Shown: positions 1 through 12,131 of the stretch, in pieces
How the letters are laid out: each line of letters opens with the position of its first letter
How positions within the stretch are numbered: position 1 is the first letter of the stretch
From: Ahaetulla prasina
Taxonomy: Eukaryota > Chordata > Lepidosauria > Squamata > Colubridae
Assembly (NCBI RefSeq): GCF_028640845.1
Contig: NC_080539.1
Span: forward strand, 179,689,459-179,753,458
DNA length: 64,000 nucleotides
Direction of reading: 5' to 3'
Notes under the pieces: generated by a model
What the model was told of the DNA's origin: nothing
The model's database searches: none
What the model saw: only the letters and a program-made list of their open reading frames with translations
Position numbers and translations under genes: made by a program

Positions 1-1185
1 TTCTGTGCACCTGGCCCAGGTTGCTTACTCATTTTATTGGTAGCTGTAAAAGGGGATAAGTAGTAATATTATTTTGTACTTTTAATTACACACATTTGAG
101 TTTCCTGCAGAAATTCCTGTATGGCTTAATTTCTGAGACAATGATACCTTTGTATAAACTGAAATATTATATGTACAGAATAGAATACTATTGCCATTTA
201 GGACTTTCGTATCACTATGTGATTCTTATTATAGGCAATAATGCATATATTTAGGATTTGTTTTAGAAATGATTCCTAGTTCTGTACCAAGGAAAGAAAA
301 TAGAAGAACTTCTTGCTAGATATGTTTATAAAAACTGTTTATAAAATCGAAACAAGGAATCTCAGATATAATATTAGCTCTTGCAGTTTATAGAGTATCA
401 GTAGCACCATACTAATCTATTGTGGCAAAAGCTATAACCTGAAAAACTAACAACTTTTTGCTAACATGAGTTTTGGTGGACTGAAGTGTGTGCCAGCACA
501 TGCGTCACCTGATTCCAAAATATGATTCGGCTTTTCAAATATCCCATAGAATTTATTTTATCCCATAGAAATATAGTGCTGTTGAATGCTGGCAGCTCAT
601 TAAAGCATTCTACTCCTTCTGAAATAGTTTCTCATTTTTTTTATTATTAAGGTTATGCGTGCATGTGGGTATTTAATAAATCAAGAAGAGAACAGTGAAC
701 CGAGTGACTTTTAAGAATTCTATAAAAGGCAGACAGCCTTATTGAATTATGAAGAAACAAGACAATGCATCCAATCAGCATTCAATTTGGCAAATAATAT
801 CCCTATCATGCGGAGGAAGTTGACTTAATGCCACAGGGGAAATTTTGATTTGTTTTGTGGCATATTTGTACATAGCCTTAATACAACATTATCTTCTTAT
901 CATTTTATCATTACTTGCAGAAGCCCTCCCAAATAATACAATTGACTTGAGGAGAGAATTAATCTCATTCTGGGGGAAGTCACAATGCCAGATTTTAACC
1001 TGGTGACACATCAGCAGTATGTAGGATATCTCACACTCATTGTTGAACACAGACATTTAAAAAATGAGAAGCAAAGTGTACACTCCCACATATCTACATC
1101 ACTTATATAACATGAACTGTAGTGCCTTTGGATTGAATATGGTTACTGATTAAGCACGCCTGAGGTAATGTATATATCCTGTATT
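1..1185. other. Upstream intergenic sequence, nothing recognised
   Basis: AT-rich sequence with only short frames on both strands. I see no exon with convincing splice sites and no recognisable repeat. It may contain old decayed repeats that only a profile search would show. Confidence 0.5.
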
Positions 1186-1268
1186 TTATTCTGGCTGTAC
1201 ACCGCCCTGAGTCCTTCGGGAGAAGGGCGGTATAAAATTTAATAAAATAAATAAATAAATAAATAAAT
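1186..1268 (+). repeat. L2-type LINE 3' tail, 5'-truncated
   Basis: The hairpin-forming end (CCGCCCTGAGTCCTTCGGGA then GAAGGGCGG, TATAAAA) is followed by an (AAAT)n tail. The same hairpin ends the long L2-type copies at 12132 and 30460 in the opposite orientation, which identifies this as the extreme 3' end of that family. Confidence 0.75.
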
Positions 1269-2058
1269 GTTGCTTGGTTACCTTGGGCTGCCCATAGACC
1301 AGCATGTCCACAGAAGCTGGAAAGTCCATTAGAATCACAATGCAATTTCTGCCTCTTAGGTCTGTGTATGCAACTTCTCAATCCATATGTAGAAGGCTTG
1401 GAGTTTGGGTTAATGTTGCAATGCATATTTTGCTGTTTCTTCCCCCCAAAGTCCTTGTGGGTGCCAGTGCCTGTATATGCTGCAGTTGTTGCAGTCTCTG
1501 AAATTAGTCCTTCCTGAAATTTCAATCACACACCAAAAAAGGACACTGATTCAAGTGTCCTTTGTTCAATCAATTAAATCAACCACATTACTAATCAAGT
1601 ATGTAAGGGTAACATTTTATTGGCTATATTTAAAATCAAACCATGCTGTTTCTCTAACATTAAAGAGGGAAAAAGCCATAGACAAAGATGGTTCAATTCA
1701 GCTAAAATTACTAAGTTACAATCTAAAACTACTTATTTTCAATTCAACTAATATTACATTGAAGTAAAATGTCAATGTGTCACTTTATTTAAATTAATTT
1801 GCCTACTTTTTGAATAATGTTCAAAGATGTTTAGCCTTTACAATAATAAGAAATTGAGAAAAATGGTGGCTGACAAAAACTCTTCTCTGTTCAATGTTGT
1901 TTATATTGACTATAAAGCCTCAGAAGGAGACAGCACCTAACTGATTTAATTTGTGTTGATCTCAGAAGCATGGGTACATCTAGGAATGCTTTCTTCCAGG
2001 AATTTATTTTATTCCCAGTCTAGCCAAATGCAGTGGTTTCCACATGCAAGTATTTACT

Positions 2059-2235
2059 AAGGTTAGAAACTAGGAGACTATGAATTCTAGTCCCACCTTA
2101 GAGACAAAGCCAGTTGGATGACCTTCTGCTCTCTCAACCCTAGGAAGAAGGCAAAGGCAAACCACTTCTGAAAAACCTCAACCAAAAAACTGCAGGGACT
2201 TGTCCAGATGGTTGGCAGGAGTCAACACTCACCTA
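2059..2235 (+). repeat. Sauria-type tRNA SINE fragment
   Basis: Contains the diagnostic body 'CCCTAGGAAGAAGGCAAAGG', 'AAACCACTTCTGAAAAACCT', then a tail 'CTGCAGGGACTTGTCCAG' and 'GAGTCAACACT' that resembles the Bov-B 3' end. Its tRNA-like head is poorly preserved. Confidence 0.65.
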
Positions 2236-4683
2236 CACCAAGGTCTACACAAAACCATGTGGCCACTGCATTTTGAATCAATCATAGTGCTTTGAACCAA
2301 TAATAGTGATTTATTTTAAAATATTGTTACAAAGAATACAGTCAGATAATACGTGTGAACGTATTAAAAATAATATGAAAGAAATATCTCAGGTATGGCA
2401 AAAACTCCAGCAATGAACGAAACTAACTAGCATATTTTATTCCCCTGCTTGTTCGTCCTCCCCAAATATGGATTTTGGGAAAAAAATATTTGCATGTATT
2501 TAAAATATGTATTTAAAAACTTACTAAGAGTGGTTACTTTTAAAGGGTATATATTATGGGTAGCTAGGTTTTTAAAAATCTACATTGGTTATATATAAAA
2601 CTCTAAATTAGGCAAAAGTGCAAACAGTAGCAAAATACAAGCTTTCAACATATATTGGAAAAAAAAACACCAAAATTTGATGGAACAAAATAACACATAG
2701 GATTGTGCATATTCAGACATATTCATATTTTTCATCTTAATTAATAACCCTGCAATCTTGTCTTAATTATTTAGTATATGCTTTTCTGTACATAAAATAA
2801 AAATTCAAAAGGAAAGCAGATGTTAGAAAGAAGATGCAATTCCAGAGGCATCTTTTTCTCTTGTACAAATACCATCAGAAAACGTAACCAGCTCTGTCCT
2901 CACTGAGAAGGGAGGCAGTTTTCATTGAAACAACCTATCGTTTCAAAGTACATTTCTTTTTACAAACTTTAGCTGTGACTAACAGAGCTGGGAAGGAATT
3001 TCTGTGTTCAGAGTTGCTTTCATCAGGGTAGCTTTTTTCCCCTTTGGTCTTCTGTAGAGAGATAAGAAAGACAGAGTCATTTGGGTCAAATTTATCAGAA
3101 GAGCAGGCCTGTCACTGAGAGTTTTCTGTTACAGACTTTAAGTCAGGGTTTTAAAGTTCTATTCCCAATTCTGGAATTTGCACGTGTCCAAAGTACATTT
3201 CTGGTGACATGAAATAACTACAAGTGATGTATATAATATGGAAGTTCCAAGACTCTTATCAATCCATTCAGTGTTATGCAGCATGTACACTATGAAGTTC
3301 TCTTTCTCTCTCTCTCCACTTATTTGCTTATATATTTGCAGAGTTTCCATGTGATCATAACTTCACCTCTCTAGGCCCTTTATAAAAGAAAATCTAAAAA
3401 ACCCAACGTCATTATAACTCATAAAACAACTGTAACATCTAAATGAGTTCCCTGCCCATTTGATAAGAAGTGTAGATGCTAATCTCCAATTGGAAAAGCC
3501 AAATATTAACTCCTTTCTAAAGGGGGATGAAAGTCGGGGCAAGCTGGACCTTGGCGGGAACCATTCCAGGAAGTCACGGTACCACCTGATAGTTGTTCTA
3601 GCCCCAACTCCTTTCACCTCATGAACCAGAGGAATCTGGAAGATCCCCTTCCAAGTAGACCAGCCAGATTCAAATGGGAAGAAATAGGGCCCCTTCATGA
3701 AAAAAGTGAGGGAAGATTTCATAAATAACCTTAAACTAAATTTGAATGTTTCATGGCCTTCCACAAATTCTGAGGTTCTGCAGCCTTCCTGTATGATTTT
3801 TCCATTTCTGACCTTATCCCTAGTCTGGTATTTCTTTCCTATTTTCTAACATGTTCCATCTTCATTGGCATAGAGGCTAAATTCAAATTTCATAAAAGGA
3901 AAACTCCCCCGTTATCATAGGTTTCTGAGTCACAGTACTTGCATGAATTTTTCTGCTCTTTGCTTTTGGTAGAAACACCCTATAAGAAGTTTCCAGTCTT
4001 TTTTCTTTCTTTCAGAATTACATCTATGGCAAGACTGAAAGCATAGTAATTTAGTTTTTGTCTTGGCTCCTGGAAAAAGAAGTTACAGAAAATGAAACTG
4101 CACCTGCCCAAATCCCATTCAGTCTAGCCGTTCTGGATTATTCTCCCCACATGTCAAAGTAGGTGAAGTCTGTCTTAGAAGCCATGCCTTCTCTACTTCT
4201 GTGAAGTGTAGGATGAATGTTCTTATCAGTCCAGAGCAGTTGTCTAACAGATGTTCATTCTATGCAGTAGGAGTAGTACTGGCACAATCATCATGAACTT
4301 CTTGCAAATAGTCTCCTTTGCAGTATATATCAGACGTATGTATTTAATATTTGTTTGAGAGGCAGGACCATCTTGAAGAGGGTTCTGAAAGTTCATCAGA
4401 GCAATCTAGTTTCAAACTCTAAGTATCCACTGAAAGCTTTCAAGAATTAGGTAAACTAGACAGGTTTATTTTTATCTAGCTGTTATCTACATTGTTTGTC
4501 TGAACATACAGCTCCCTATTTCCTCCCAGGAGATGAGAAAAATGCCTAAATCACTGATTTCACTTTCCTGAGATGGACCATTGATCCTGAAATACCACTA
4601 CTGCTACTGTCATACTTTTTTTTTCCTTAGGGGAAGGGGTTGTTTCTCTAGATTAGAACTGAATATGGCCTACAGAAATCTGG
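2236..4683. other. Intergenic stretch without a recognised gene
   Basis: AT-rich. A 133-codon open frame on the minus strand (3363-3764) has no domain I recognise and no splice context, so I do not call it a gene. Short pyrimidine runs are the only other structure. Confidence 0.5.
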
Positions 4684-4812
4684 GGATTTAATTTAATTAT
4701 TAAATTAATATTAATTTAAATTTATTTAAAATTTAATTAAAATTTAAATTTAATTAATTAAATAAAATTTAAAATTAATTTAAAATTAAATCAATTTAAT
4801 TTAATTATAACA
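4684..4812. repeat. AT-only low-complexity block rich in AATTTAAATT palindromes
   Basis: About 125 bases almost entirely of A and T, built from permutations of TTAATTTAAATT. Nearly every stretch is self-complementary, so it can form many short cruciforms. It has no coding content. Confidence 0.85.
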
Positions 4813-5106
4813 ATTTACACCAGAAACAAATGTATGTGTATCATGAATGCAGTTCTGCTATTTTTCTATTTATGATGCCCACGGAGGCTGTCAACAATAA
4901 CACCAGGTTAAAAGCTGGTAGCAAGAAAATAAATATTGTCGTAATAAAAGAAAACTTGTTTCTGTCTGAATTCAAACCAGCAAAATTTTGCTACTTGAAC
5001 TCCCAAGACCCTCCTATGATAATGGGCTGCAGCAGAGATTAGGAGCCAAAACTGGAAGAAAGCAAGAAAGGAACTTTAATTGTAAAGCTGGCTGTTGTGT
5101 TTGCAT

Positions 5107-5180
5107 ATAGAATAGAATAGAATAGAATTTTTATTGGCCAAGTGTGATTGGACACACAAGGAATTTGTCTTGGTGCATAT

Positions 5181-5231
<51 letters not shown>

Positions 5232-5358
5232 TTGAATTTTTATACCGCCCTTCTCCCGAAGGACTCAGGGCGGTGTACAGCCGGTGTATGCTCTCAGTGT
5301 ACATAAAAGAAAAGATACGTTCATCAAGGTACAACATTTACAACACATATAACTGCAC
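5107..5358 (-). mobile_element. Snake1-like CR1 LINE 3' end, split by an L2-tail insertion
   Basis: On the + strand it starts with (AATAG)n, then 'TTATTGGCCAAGTGTGATTG' and 'AAGGAATTTGTCTTGGTGCA'. At about 5181 it is interrupted by (TTTA)n plus the L2 hairpin ending 'GGCGGTGTACAG' near 5279, and it resumes at 'GCTCTCAGTGTACATAAAAG'. The four uninterrupted copies in this window show the join directly. The interruption is therefore a minimal L2-type insertion of roughly 100 bases. Confidence 0.8.
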
Positions 5359-5984
5359 TTTAATGCTTTAACTTGGTAAACACCATAATGTTTTTGAAAA
5401 ATTATACTTAAAACAGAATAGTGGCTGCTTTGACAATCTGTGTGAAGAAGAGAATGGAATCAAGCCATATGCATAACCAATTCAATTAATCGTCTGACAG
5501 GTGATGTGAAGTTGTTTAATTTGGGTAGTTAATGGCTCAGTGGTTCAGTGCATTTCTTCTGATTGGGCAATAAATTTAACTGCTGAAATTAAAGCAGTTA
5601 TGGAGGGCAATGACCAAGGATTGAAAGGAAGGGGTTGTCCCTGCTTAGTGATACTTGCCAATTGGAGCAGAGGCATTAACTAACATTTACTGGTTGTCAT
5701 CTCTTTTCCCATCACAAAGTGGAAAACATTTAGTTTTGAGGCAAAGCAAGAAAGCCTCAGTTGCATTTGCTGCAGACTGGGGAAGCATTGAGCATGTCAT
5801 GCATTCCTGTTATCTTGAAAGGGTGAGTAGCTTCTGCTTATGCTGGGGCAAGCAAGAAGGGCTGACCAGCCTATTGGGAGGATGGAATAAATGGAAACAT
5901 TTCTGGAAACTGGACTGAAAAGAAACTAAAATAGATTTTAACTCCTAAGTAGCTTTGGGATTTAGAGATAGTTTAATAAAGTGA

Positions 5985-6180
5985 TAGACTGGGAGTGGGG
6001 AGGTTTAGTCCTAGTCCTACTTAGTCATAGAAGCCAATGGGAACTCTCTGGGCCAATCCCTCTCTCTCTCTCAGCCCTAGGAAGAAGGCAAGGTCAGCCA
6101 ATTTCAAAAATGTTGGAGGGAAAACCACATTAATTTGTCTATACAGTCACAAGGAATCAAGATTGATCTGAAGGGGCAGG
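5985..6180 (+). repeat. Sauria-type tRNA SINE, degenerate
   Basis: Recognised by 'CTCTCAGCCCTAGGAAGAAG' and a Bov-B-like tail 'CAGTCACAAGGAATCAAGAT'. Several substitutions indicate an old copy. Confidence 0.6.
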
Positions 6181-7051
6181 GAGGGTGATATGGGGTCGGG
6201 GTGGGTGGGAGGAGAACACTTTAGAATTATTGCGCAAATAGCAGCAGAAATGCCCTTGACCTGGTATGTTATTCAACTTCTACCAGCCTGTGGATGAATT
6301 GGCAGACAAAAGAAGTTTTGTTAACTATCTGAAGGATTACAACATGAATTTGGTTATTATATGCCGCTCCCATGGCAGTTAGAAGCCTTGCAGTTTTATT
6401 GATCCTATTAAAAGAGAAAAGCTGAAGCTGAGAGGCCCACGTAACTGGCAAGTCATTACGTGTGTGCCTCTTCAGATGAAAAAAAAAAAACACAGGTGAA
6501 TCCAGAGAGTCATGTGTTTCATATTTCAATTCTCCATTAATTTGTTTCATAAGAGTAATTTTATCTCTTCCAAAGCAATAGAAACCAGGTTCGTCAGTCA
6601 AAGATGAGAGGGGGGTTTTTTGGTTGTTGTTTTTTTGTCATGCATCTACACTAGAGACTTGTTAGTTGCTATTAGCTCTAGCAGAGATCATCCATCAGAA
6701 TGGGGCTTAGTGGTTGGCTGTGTGAAATTGAAAGCCCATGGTGCAGGACCCCTCTTCATACACACCCTGCATTAAAATTCAGTCATCCCATTTTGAGGTT
6801 AATACTATTATTTCCTACTCTTCTACCAATTAATGGTGCTGGTATAAATCTTTGCTCTGGGAAGGTGGAGGTGAACTAAAGGTCAGTTGAGAGAAGAGAA
6901 CCCTCAACAATATGTCTATGAGAAATGTCAGGTTTGCAAACATGTCCTTTCATTTCCTGAGACTTTAATTCATCCCTACCAAGAATTTATATATAGCATA
7001 CACACAGACTCTCATTGCCTGTTTAGTTGCAATGTGTTATAATGCAAATTC
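6181..7051. other. Intergenic stretch, nothing recognised
   Basis: No repeat or exon recognised. A minus-strand frame of 110 codons at 6269-6601 contains a poly-Phe run from a poly-A tract and looks like chance. Confidence 0.45.
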
Positions 7052-7322
7052 TTTTTTATTTATTTATTTACATTTATATCCCGCCCTTCTCCGAAGACTC
7101 AGGGCGGCTTACATTGTGTAAGGCAATAGTCTCATCCTATTTGTATATTTATATACAAAGTCAACTTATTGCCCCCCCAACAATCTGGGTCCTCATTTTA
7201 CCTACCTTATAAAGGATGGAAGGCTGAGTCAACCTTGGGCCTGGTGGGACTCGAGCCTGCAGTAATTGCAAGCAGCTGTGTTTAATAACAGGCTATCTTA
7301 CAGCCTGAGCCACCCACAGCCC
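7052..7322 (-). repeat. tRNA-headed SINE with L2-type 3' end
   Basis: On the + strand it starts with (TTTA)n, 'TATCCCGCCCTTCTCCGAAG', then 'CAACAATCTGGGTCCTCATT' and 'GGATGGAAGGCTGAGTCAAC', and ends with a tRNA-like A/B-box region. The same structure appears at 10475. The 3' end matches the L2-type hairpin, so L2 machinery probably mobilised it. Confidence 0.75.
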
Positions 7323-7562
7323 TTTTGTTCTGTCCCTTTTGTCAGTGTGTTGCAACACTGCAGGCAAGTATGTAAGTGATGGAGTTTACATTGAGTTGAA
7401 CCTTTTGTCCTTTTGATGAAACATCCAGCTTCAACACATGTTTCCATGTCTAAACAATTAATATGACTAATAAGGCAAATAGTGGATAGTTTGCTAATAA
7501 AGGATCGCCTTCCCTTCCTATTACCATCTGTGATCATCTTTCTTTTATCTGAAATGAACAAG

Positions 7563-8420
7563 TATGCAAAGCATTATATAATTCAGTGGGCAAAGAATTT
7601 TGGATATAATATAACACATGTGGGAAAACATATGGACAGAAGTTTTTAAATTTACACTAAATTATAATTTAAAAGAAAATTTTTATAAAATGATGTACTG
7701 TTGGTATCTAAGACTAGACAAATTGTCAAGAATGTATAAAGATATAAAGGAATGTTGAAAATGTAATGGTAAAGAAGGAACATTTTGCCATTTATGGTGG
7801 ACATGTGACAAAGCAAAGAAATATTGGAGTAGGATTCACATCTTAATACAGAAGATTCTTAAAGTGAATATAAAGATAAGACCACAGACTTTTCTTTTAG
7901 GCTTAATGAATAAGGAACTTGAAAAAAAAATTGAACTTTAATATTATATGTGTTGACATCAGCAAGAATACTTTATGCACAGAAATGGAAGGATACTTTG
8001 GTTCCCACAATGGAAGAATGGCTGCAAAATTCGATAGAGTGAGCAGAGATGGCTAAATTGACTGCTTTGATTAAAGAAAAGTGTTATGTACCATATAAGA
8101 AGTGAGCTATAGGCTTCACTCAGGTCCTCCAAAATGGCAGGAAAATACTTAAAGCGGATTGGTTAAGCTGTCTGAAAGCCCTCTATAAAAGAGGACACTG
8201 CCAGACAAGCAAGTTGTTGGGTTGTACTGGCCTACTAATAAAGAGCTGTTGTTACTGAAAGAGCTGTGTCCGTCTCTTCCATCATCCGATCTAACAAAAA
8301 GAATACAATTAATTTTGTTTCTATTTGGAACAAGTTTTGGATTTTGTGTCTGAGGTGGAAAACATGAAACTTTGATTTTAAGTTTTACTAATTAGATTGG
8401 CTTGTTGTTATAGAATTATA
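7563..8420 (+). mobile_element. L1-clade LINE, ORF2 C-terminal remnant
   Basis: Translation in interrupted frames gives 'FYKMMYCWYLRLDKLSRMYK', a cysteine pair 'CCKCNGKEGTFCHLWWTCDK', then 'ARILYAQKWK' and 'AEMAKLTALIKEK'. These are the landmarks of the L1 ORF2 C-terminus seen also at 25240 and 61330. A solo LTR at 8082-8296 splits it, and reading across the insertion restores 'IKEK-NTINFVSIWNKFW' in frame. Stops are present, so the copy is dead. Confidence 0.8.
8082..8296 (+). mobile_element. Solo LTR, 215 bp, with 5-bp target duplication
   Basis: The unit begins TGTTATG and ends CTAACA (inverted TGTTA/TAACA termini) and is flanked by a perfect direct repeat AAAAG (8077-8081 and 8297-8301). 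Inside are a TATA-like CTATAAAAG at about 8180 and an AATAAAG polyadenylation-type signal near 8239, in promoter-then-signal order for the + strand. No gag or pol lies nearby, so it is a solo LTR. The superfamily (Ty1/copia, Ty3/gypsy or ERV) cannot be settled from 215 bases. Confidence 0.85.
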
Positions 8421-8526
8421 ACAATAGTTGTTATAAAATTATGACTTGAAAAATTAGAACAAGGAAAAAACACCAAGAGCTCAAAAAGAGGAGCAGAGGC
8501 CCTCTAGTCTTGGAACACAATCCAAA

Positions 8527-8680
8527 TACAGCTAGTCCTCGGGTTGCGACAATTCACTTAGCAATGACTCCTCCAAAAGTATTTATGTCACAGTCCTTAA
8601 GTTACAATTGTTGCCGCACCATGACAGTTATTCACCCTTACCACCGACCGCAGACTAGAGACACTGCAATATTCCCTCTG
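8527..8680 (+). repeat. Fragment of a non-autonomous DNA transposon
   Basis: Starts 'ACAGCTAGTCCTCGGGTTGC' and continues with 'CACTTAGCAATGACT', like the left arm of the fuller element at 38409-38849. No right terminal repeat is seen. Confidence 0.55.
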
Positions 8681-9261
8681 CCCATTCCCCTCCCTCCAGG
8701 GATCTAACAGGCACTGGCACTGCTATGCTAGCCCACCGGCTCCTCCCCACCCCATTATTGATCACTCACTTACCTTCTGAATATCCAGAGTTCCAGAACA
8801 GGCTGACCATGTGAGAATCTTTGAAGAAGAAGATTAATCGTCCGTTTTCCTGAAACTGCAGTAGATGAATTTATATAAACAAAGATGAAGGAAAGGAGAT
8901 TTCTCTATATATGACAGAACTATTGTATAGTTAGTTCACTTTTTATTAGTTTTGTTTGTTAAATATTTGCCTGAATCTATGAGGATCTGTAAAAGTGTAG
9001 CATGGCTGCTTAGCTAAGAAATACTGGATATTCACATTCTACTTTCTATGCCAAAACATGTTTCACGTCTGTTTTCCATTCAGGTCCTATTGTAATTCTA
9101 TGAAGAAATAAATTAGGAAAACAGTCTTACACTCCTTTTCATTACTCATCAGTCTGTAACCTCTTTGCTTTTTTTTTTGGAAAACACACAAGTTTCTTAC
9201 TTATGATGTGGATGATTTGCCAAAGAACTCCCTTCAAAAAGCAACCACTTTGATAAGCTTT

Positions 9262-9440
9262 AAAATAACAGAATAGAATAACAGAATAACAGAGTTGGGA
9301 GAGATCCTGAGGTCTTCTAGTTCAATCCCTGCATGAGTAGGAAACCCTATACCATTTTGGACAAATGGCTGTCCAATCTTTTCTTAAAAACCTCCACTGA
9401 TGGAGTATCCACATGATGTTGGTAGCAACAATTGTATTGG
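9262..9440 (-). repeat. CR1 LINE 3' end
   Basis: Reads 'AACAGAGTTGGGAGAGATCC', then 'AGGTCTTCTAGTTCAATCCC', matching in antisense the CR1 3' ends at 14104 and 37080-37147. It is truncated at its 5' side. Confidence 0.7.
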
Positions 9441-9649
9441 CAGCAGCAAAACTCTGTCCTTTTCAGTGGAAGATTGCAAAATACAGTTGCAGCATTGCTA
9501 ATCTCTCTTTATTACAACATATTTGAAAACCCTTAAAAGACAGAAGAAATTAGTACCATGAATTTTTTTTATATTATTTCATAAATATAAATCCTAAACG
9601 CCTTTCCATTCACTTTAAAAGGAACTGATTTTTCCAGACTCTTTTTGCA

Positions 9650-10315
9650 ACATTCATTAGTCATTAAAGAACAGACCTATTCTTGAATACAGCTCATCCG
9701 TCTGGAACCCTCACCACATCTCTGACATAAATACAATAGAAAGAGTCCAGAAATATTTTACTAGAAGAGTTCTTCACTCCTCCGAAAACAACAAAATACC
9801 TTATACCAACAGACTTGAAATCCTGGGATTAGAAAATTTACAACTCCGTCGACTTCGACATGACCTGTGTTTAACACACAAAATCATCTATTGCAATATT
9901 CTTCCTATAAAAGACTACTTCAGCTTCAATCGCAATATTACAAGAGCAAAAAATAGATTCAAGCTAAATGTCAACCGCTTCAAACTTGATTGCAGAAAAT
10001 ATGACTTCTGTAACAGAGTTGTTAATGCTTGGAACTCATTACCTGACTCCATAGTCTCTACTCAAAATCCCAAAATCTTCAACCAAAAACTGTCTACTAT
10101 ACCCCATTTCTAAGAGGGCTATAAGGGGCATGCATAAGAGCACAAAAGTGCTTACCATTCCTGTCCTATTGTTCCCTTCATCATATCAAATTGATATAGT
10201 TGATGCATATTTTTATACATATATGTATATTTTCTTCAAAATATGTTGTTTTATCTATGACAATTGTTTATGTATACTGCTGTGACAAAAAGAAATAAAA
10301 AAAATAATAATAAAA
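9650..10315 (+). mobile_element. CR1-group LINE (family B), RT C-terminal part and 3' UTR
   Basis: The conceptual product reads '[20 protein letters not shown]', '[18 protein letters not shown]' and '[20 protein letters not shown]', then a frame break. It ends in 'TATACTGCTGTGACAAAAAG' and an (AATAAA)-rich tail. The same family recurs at 21486, 22685, 29468, 29970 and 32636. I call it family B for cross-reference; it is a non-LTR element of the CR1/Rex1/L3 kind. Confidence 0.7.
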
Positions 10316-10474
10316 AAGCTGACCCTCCAAATTATATTCTAGGTCAAAAGGAAATACTGGAGTTGATCTTGAGACTTTACTGTTGTCATACTGCCTACAA
10401 CTACTCAACTTATATCTGGGGTATCTAGAGACTTATAAGGTCAGTTTAGACCTTAACTTAGTTTGTGTGTGTGT

Positions 10475-10753
10475 TTATTTTATTTTATTTTTATTTTATT
10501 TGCATTTATATCCCGCCCTTCTCCAAAGACTCAGGGTGACTTACACTATGTTAAGCAATAGTCTTCATCCATTTGTATATTATATACAAAGTCAACTTAT
10601 TGCCCCCAACAATCTGGGTCCTCATTTTACCTACCTTATAAAGGATGGAAGGCTGAGTCAACCTTGGGCCTAGTGGGGCTTGAACCTGCAGTAATTGCAA
10701 GCAGTTGCTGTTAATAACAGACCGTCTTACCAGTCTGAGCCACAGAGGCCCCT
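10475..10753 (-). repeat. tRNA-headed SINE with L2-type 3' end
   Basis: Same structure as 7052-7322: 'TATCCCGCCCTTCTCCAAAG', 'CAACAATCTGGGTCCTCATT', 'GGATGGAAGGCTGAGTCAAC' and a tRNA-like end 'CTTACCAGTCTGAGCCAC'. Confidence 0.75.
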
Positions 10754-12131
10754 TTGAGGTGGTAGTGGTTCAAAAATGACTAACAATTCACAATGGCCCT
10801 ACAGCATTAGGCAAACTCCTTTGGTCATCCTAACTCTGCTAGAAAATTTGTTATTCCTCCAGATTTTACTACTAAGGTGTACTACTAAGGTGTAGAAATC
10901 AGGAATGGATTTTTGTGGGCAAGACTCTAAAAACCTTTCAATGTGATAGTTCAACAAGTTCCTATGTTTTCAGGATCACTCAAACTGTTCCATAGATCTT
11001 TAAGAAAGATTATCTAACAAAGTAACTATATTGTATTAAGAACAGCAGATATGGAACTCACGCAACATACTGTTTTACGTAAAACAGATCTGTAATTCTA
11101 GTGTTTACCATTATACTTTGAAAATCCTTCTTATCTTTCCTGCAAATGAAACAAATTCCACATTCAATGATCCCGTCAGTTAAGAAATAACATCTAGCAA
11201 GACCCAGGAATTGTGCCTTCTCTGTCATAGGACTTCTGCTCTGGAATAATATCCTCCCAGAGATCCACATGGCTCCTATCCTGATGGCATTCAGAAAGCT
11301 ATTGAAAACCTGTTCTAAGCCTTGGGAAAGTTGATGGTTGAGCCCTTGTTGATTTTTTTTTAAAAAAATCCTTATATGTCTATTTGTGGGTATCTCATGA
11401 ATTATTTTTATTTTACTGTTTTGTTCTTTTTAATTGTAAGTCACAGTTATTAGGAGTCAGTAGTTTCTAAACTGATTAAATAAATAACCACTTTTTAGTT
11501 CAAATTTGATAATCTTACCAGTTTTTGGGTCTTAGTCTAATATGATAAGAGGTGCACATCAGAGTCAGCTAAATTGAAAACCATTCTGCATGAGTTTGGA
11601 TAGATTAGGTTCTAGCCTGAAACAATGAGTGTATTTTGAAAACACATGTACCATGAATCTTTTATATGGATCTTTTTAATGATTTGGGACAGTAGAGGAG
11701 AACCAGGATGAGGAGTTCGCCATATATATATATATATCACAGGACTATTCTAACGTTAGTTTGCTTTTTATTCAATGTGATTTCCAGGAGTAGAATTTTT
11801 TTTTTTTAAAAAAAGTGGTGCTTGAATTGAATTGTAGAGCTCTGTGAAAATATAGCACTGATTGTTTAAATTGAGCAATGGGAATATTTAAATCCTTCTT
11901 TTTCTGCCGTTTATTCCCCATCTGAATTCTACTCATAAGTAATAAATAAATAAATAATTAAAAAAACCCTGTTCTACACCGCTTTCCATTAAACATAATA
12001 ATCAGTAACCATGCTATCTATTCTTTAGAAAACATGTGGATTTGTTACTTAGAGTGTGTCATTTCCAAAGTAACTTCTTTTCTTTGCTAACACCCTGAAA
12101 TTATACAAGGGTCCTAGCTTGGACCAACTTT
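10754..12131. other. Intergenic stretch with one old LINE trace
   Basis: Around 11215-11320 the + strand reads 'GLLLWNNILPEIHMAPILMA' then 'FRKLLKTC', resembling the C-terminus of L2/CR1 reverse transcriptases (LWN.LP....F...LKT). The rest holds a short (AT)n run at 11721-11738 and nothing else I recognise. Confidence 0.45.

Noticed and set aside
3363..3764. 133-codon open frame on the minus strand
   Set aside because: No recognised domain, no splice signals that place it in a gene, and the composition is like its surroundings. Kept as unexplained intergenic sequence.
5144..5371. tRNA gene or CRISPR-like array suggested by regular repeats
   Set aside because: The regular units are (AATAG)n and (TTTA)n microsatellites at LINE tails, without spacers. 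The tRNA-like boxes elsewhere belong to SINEs.
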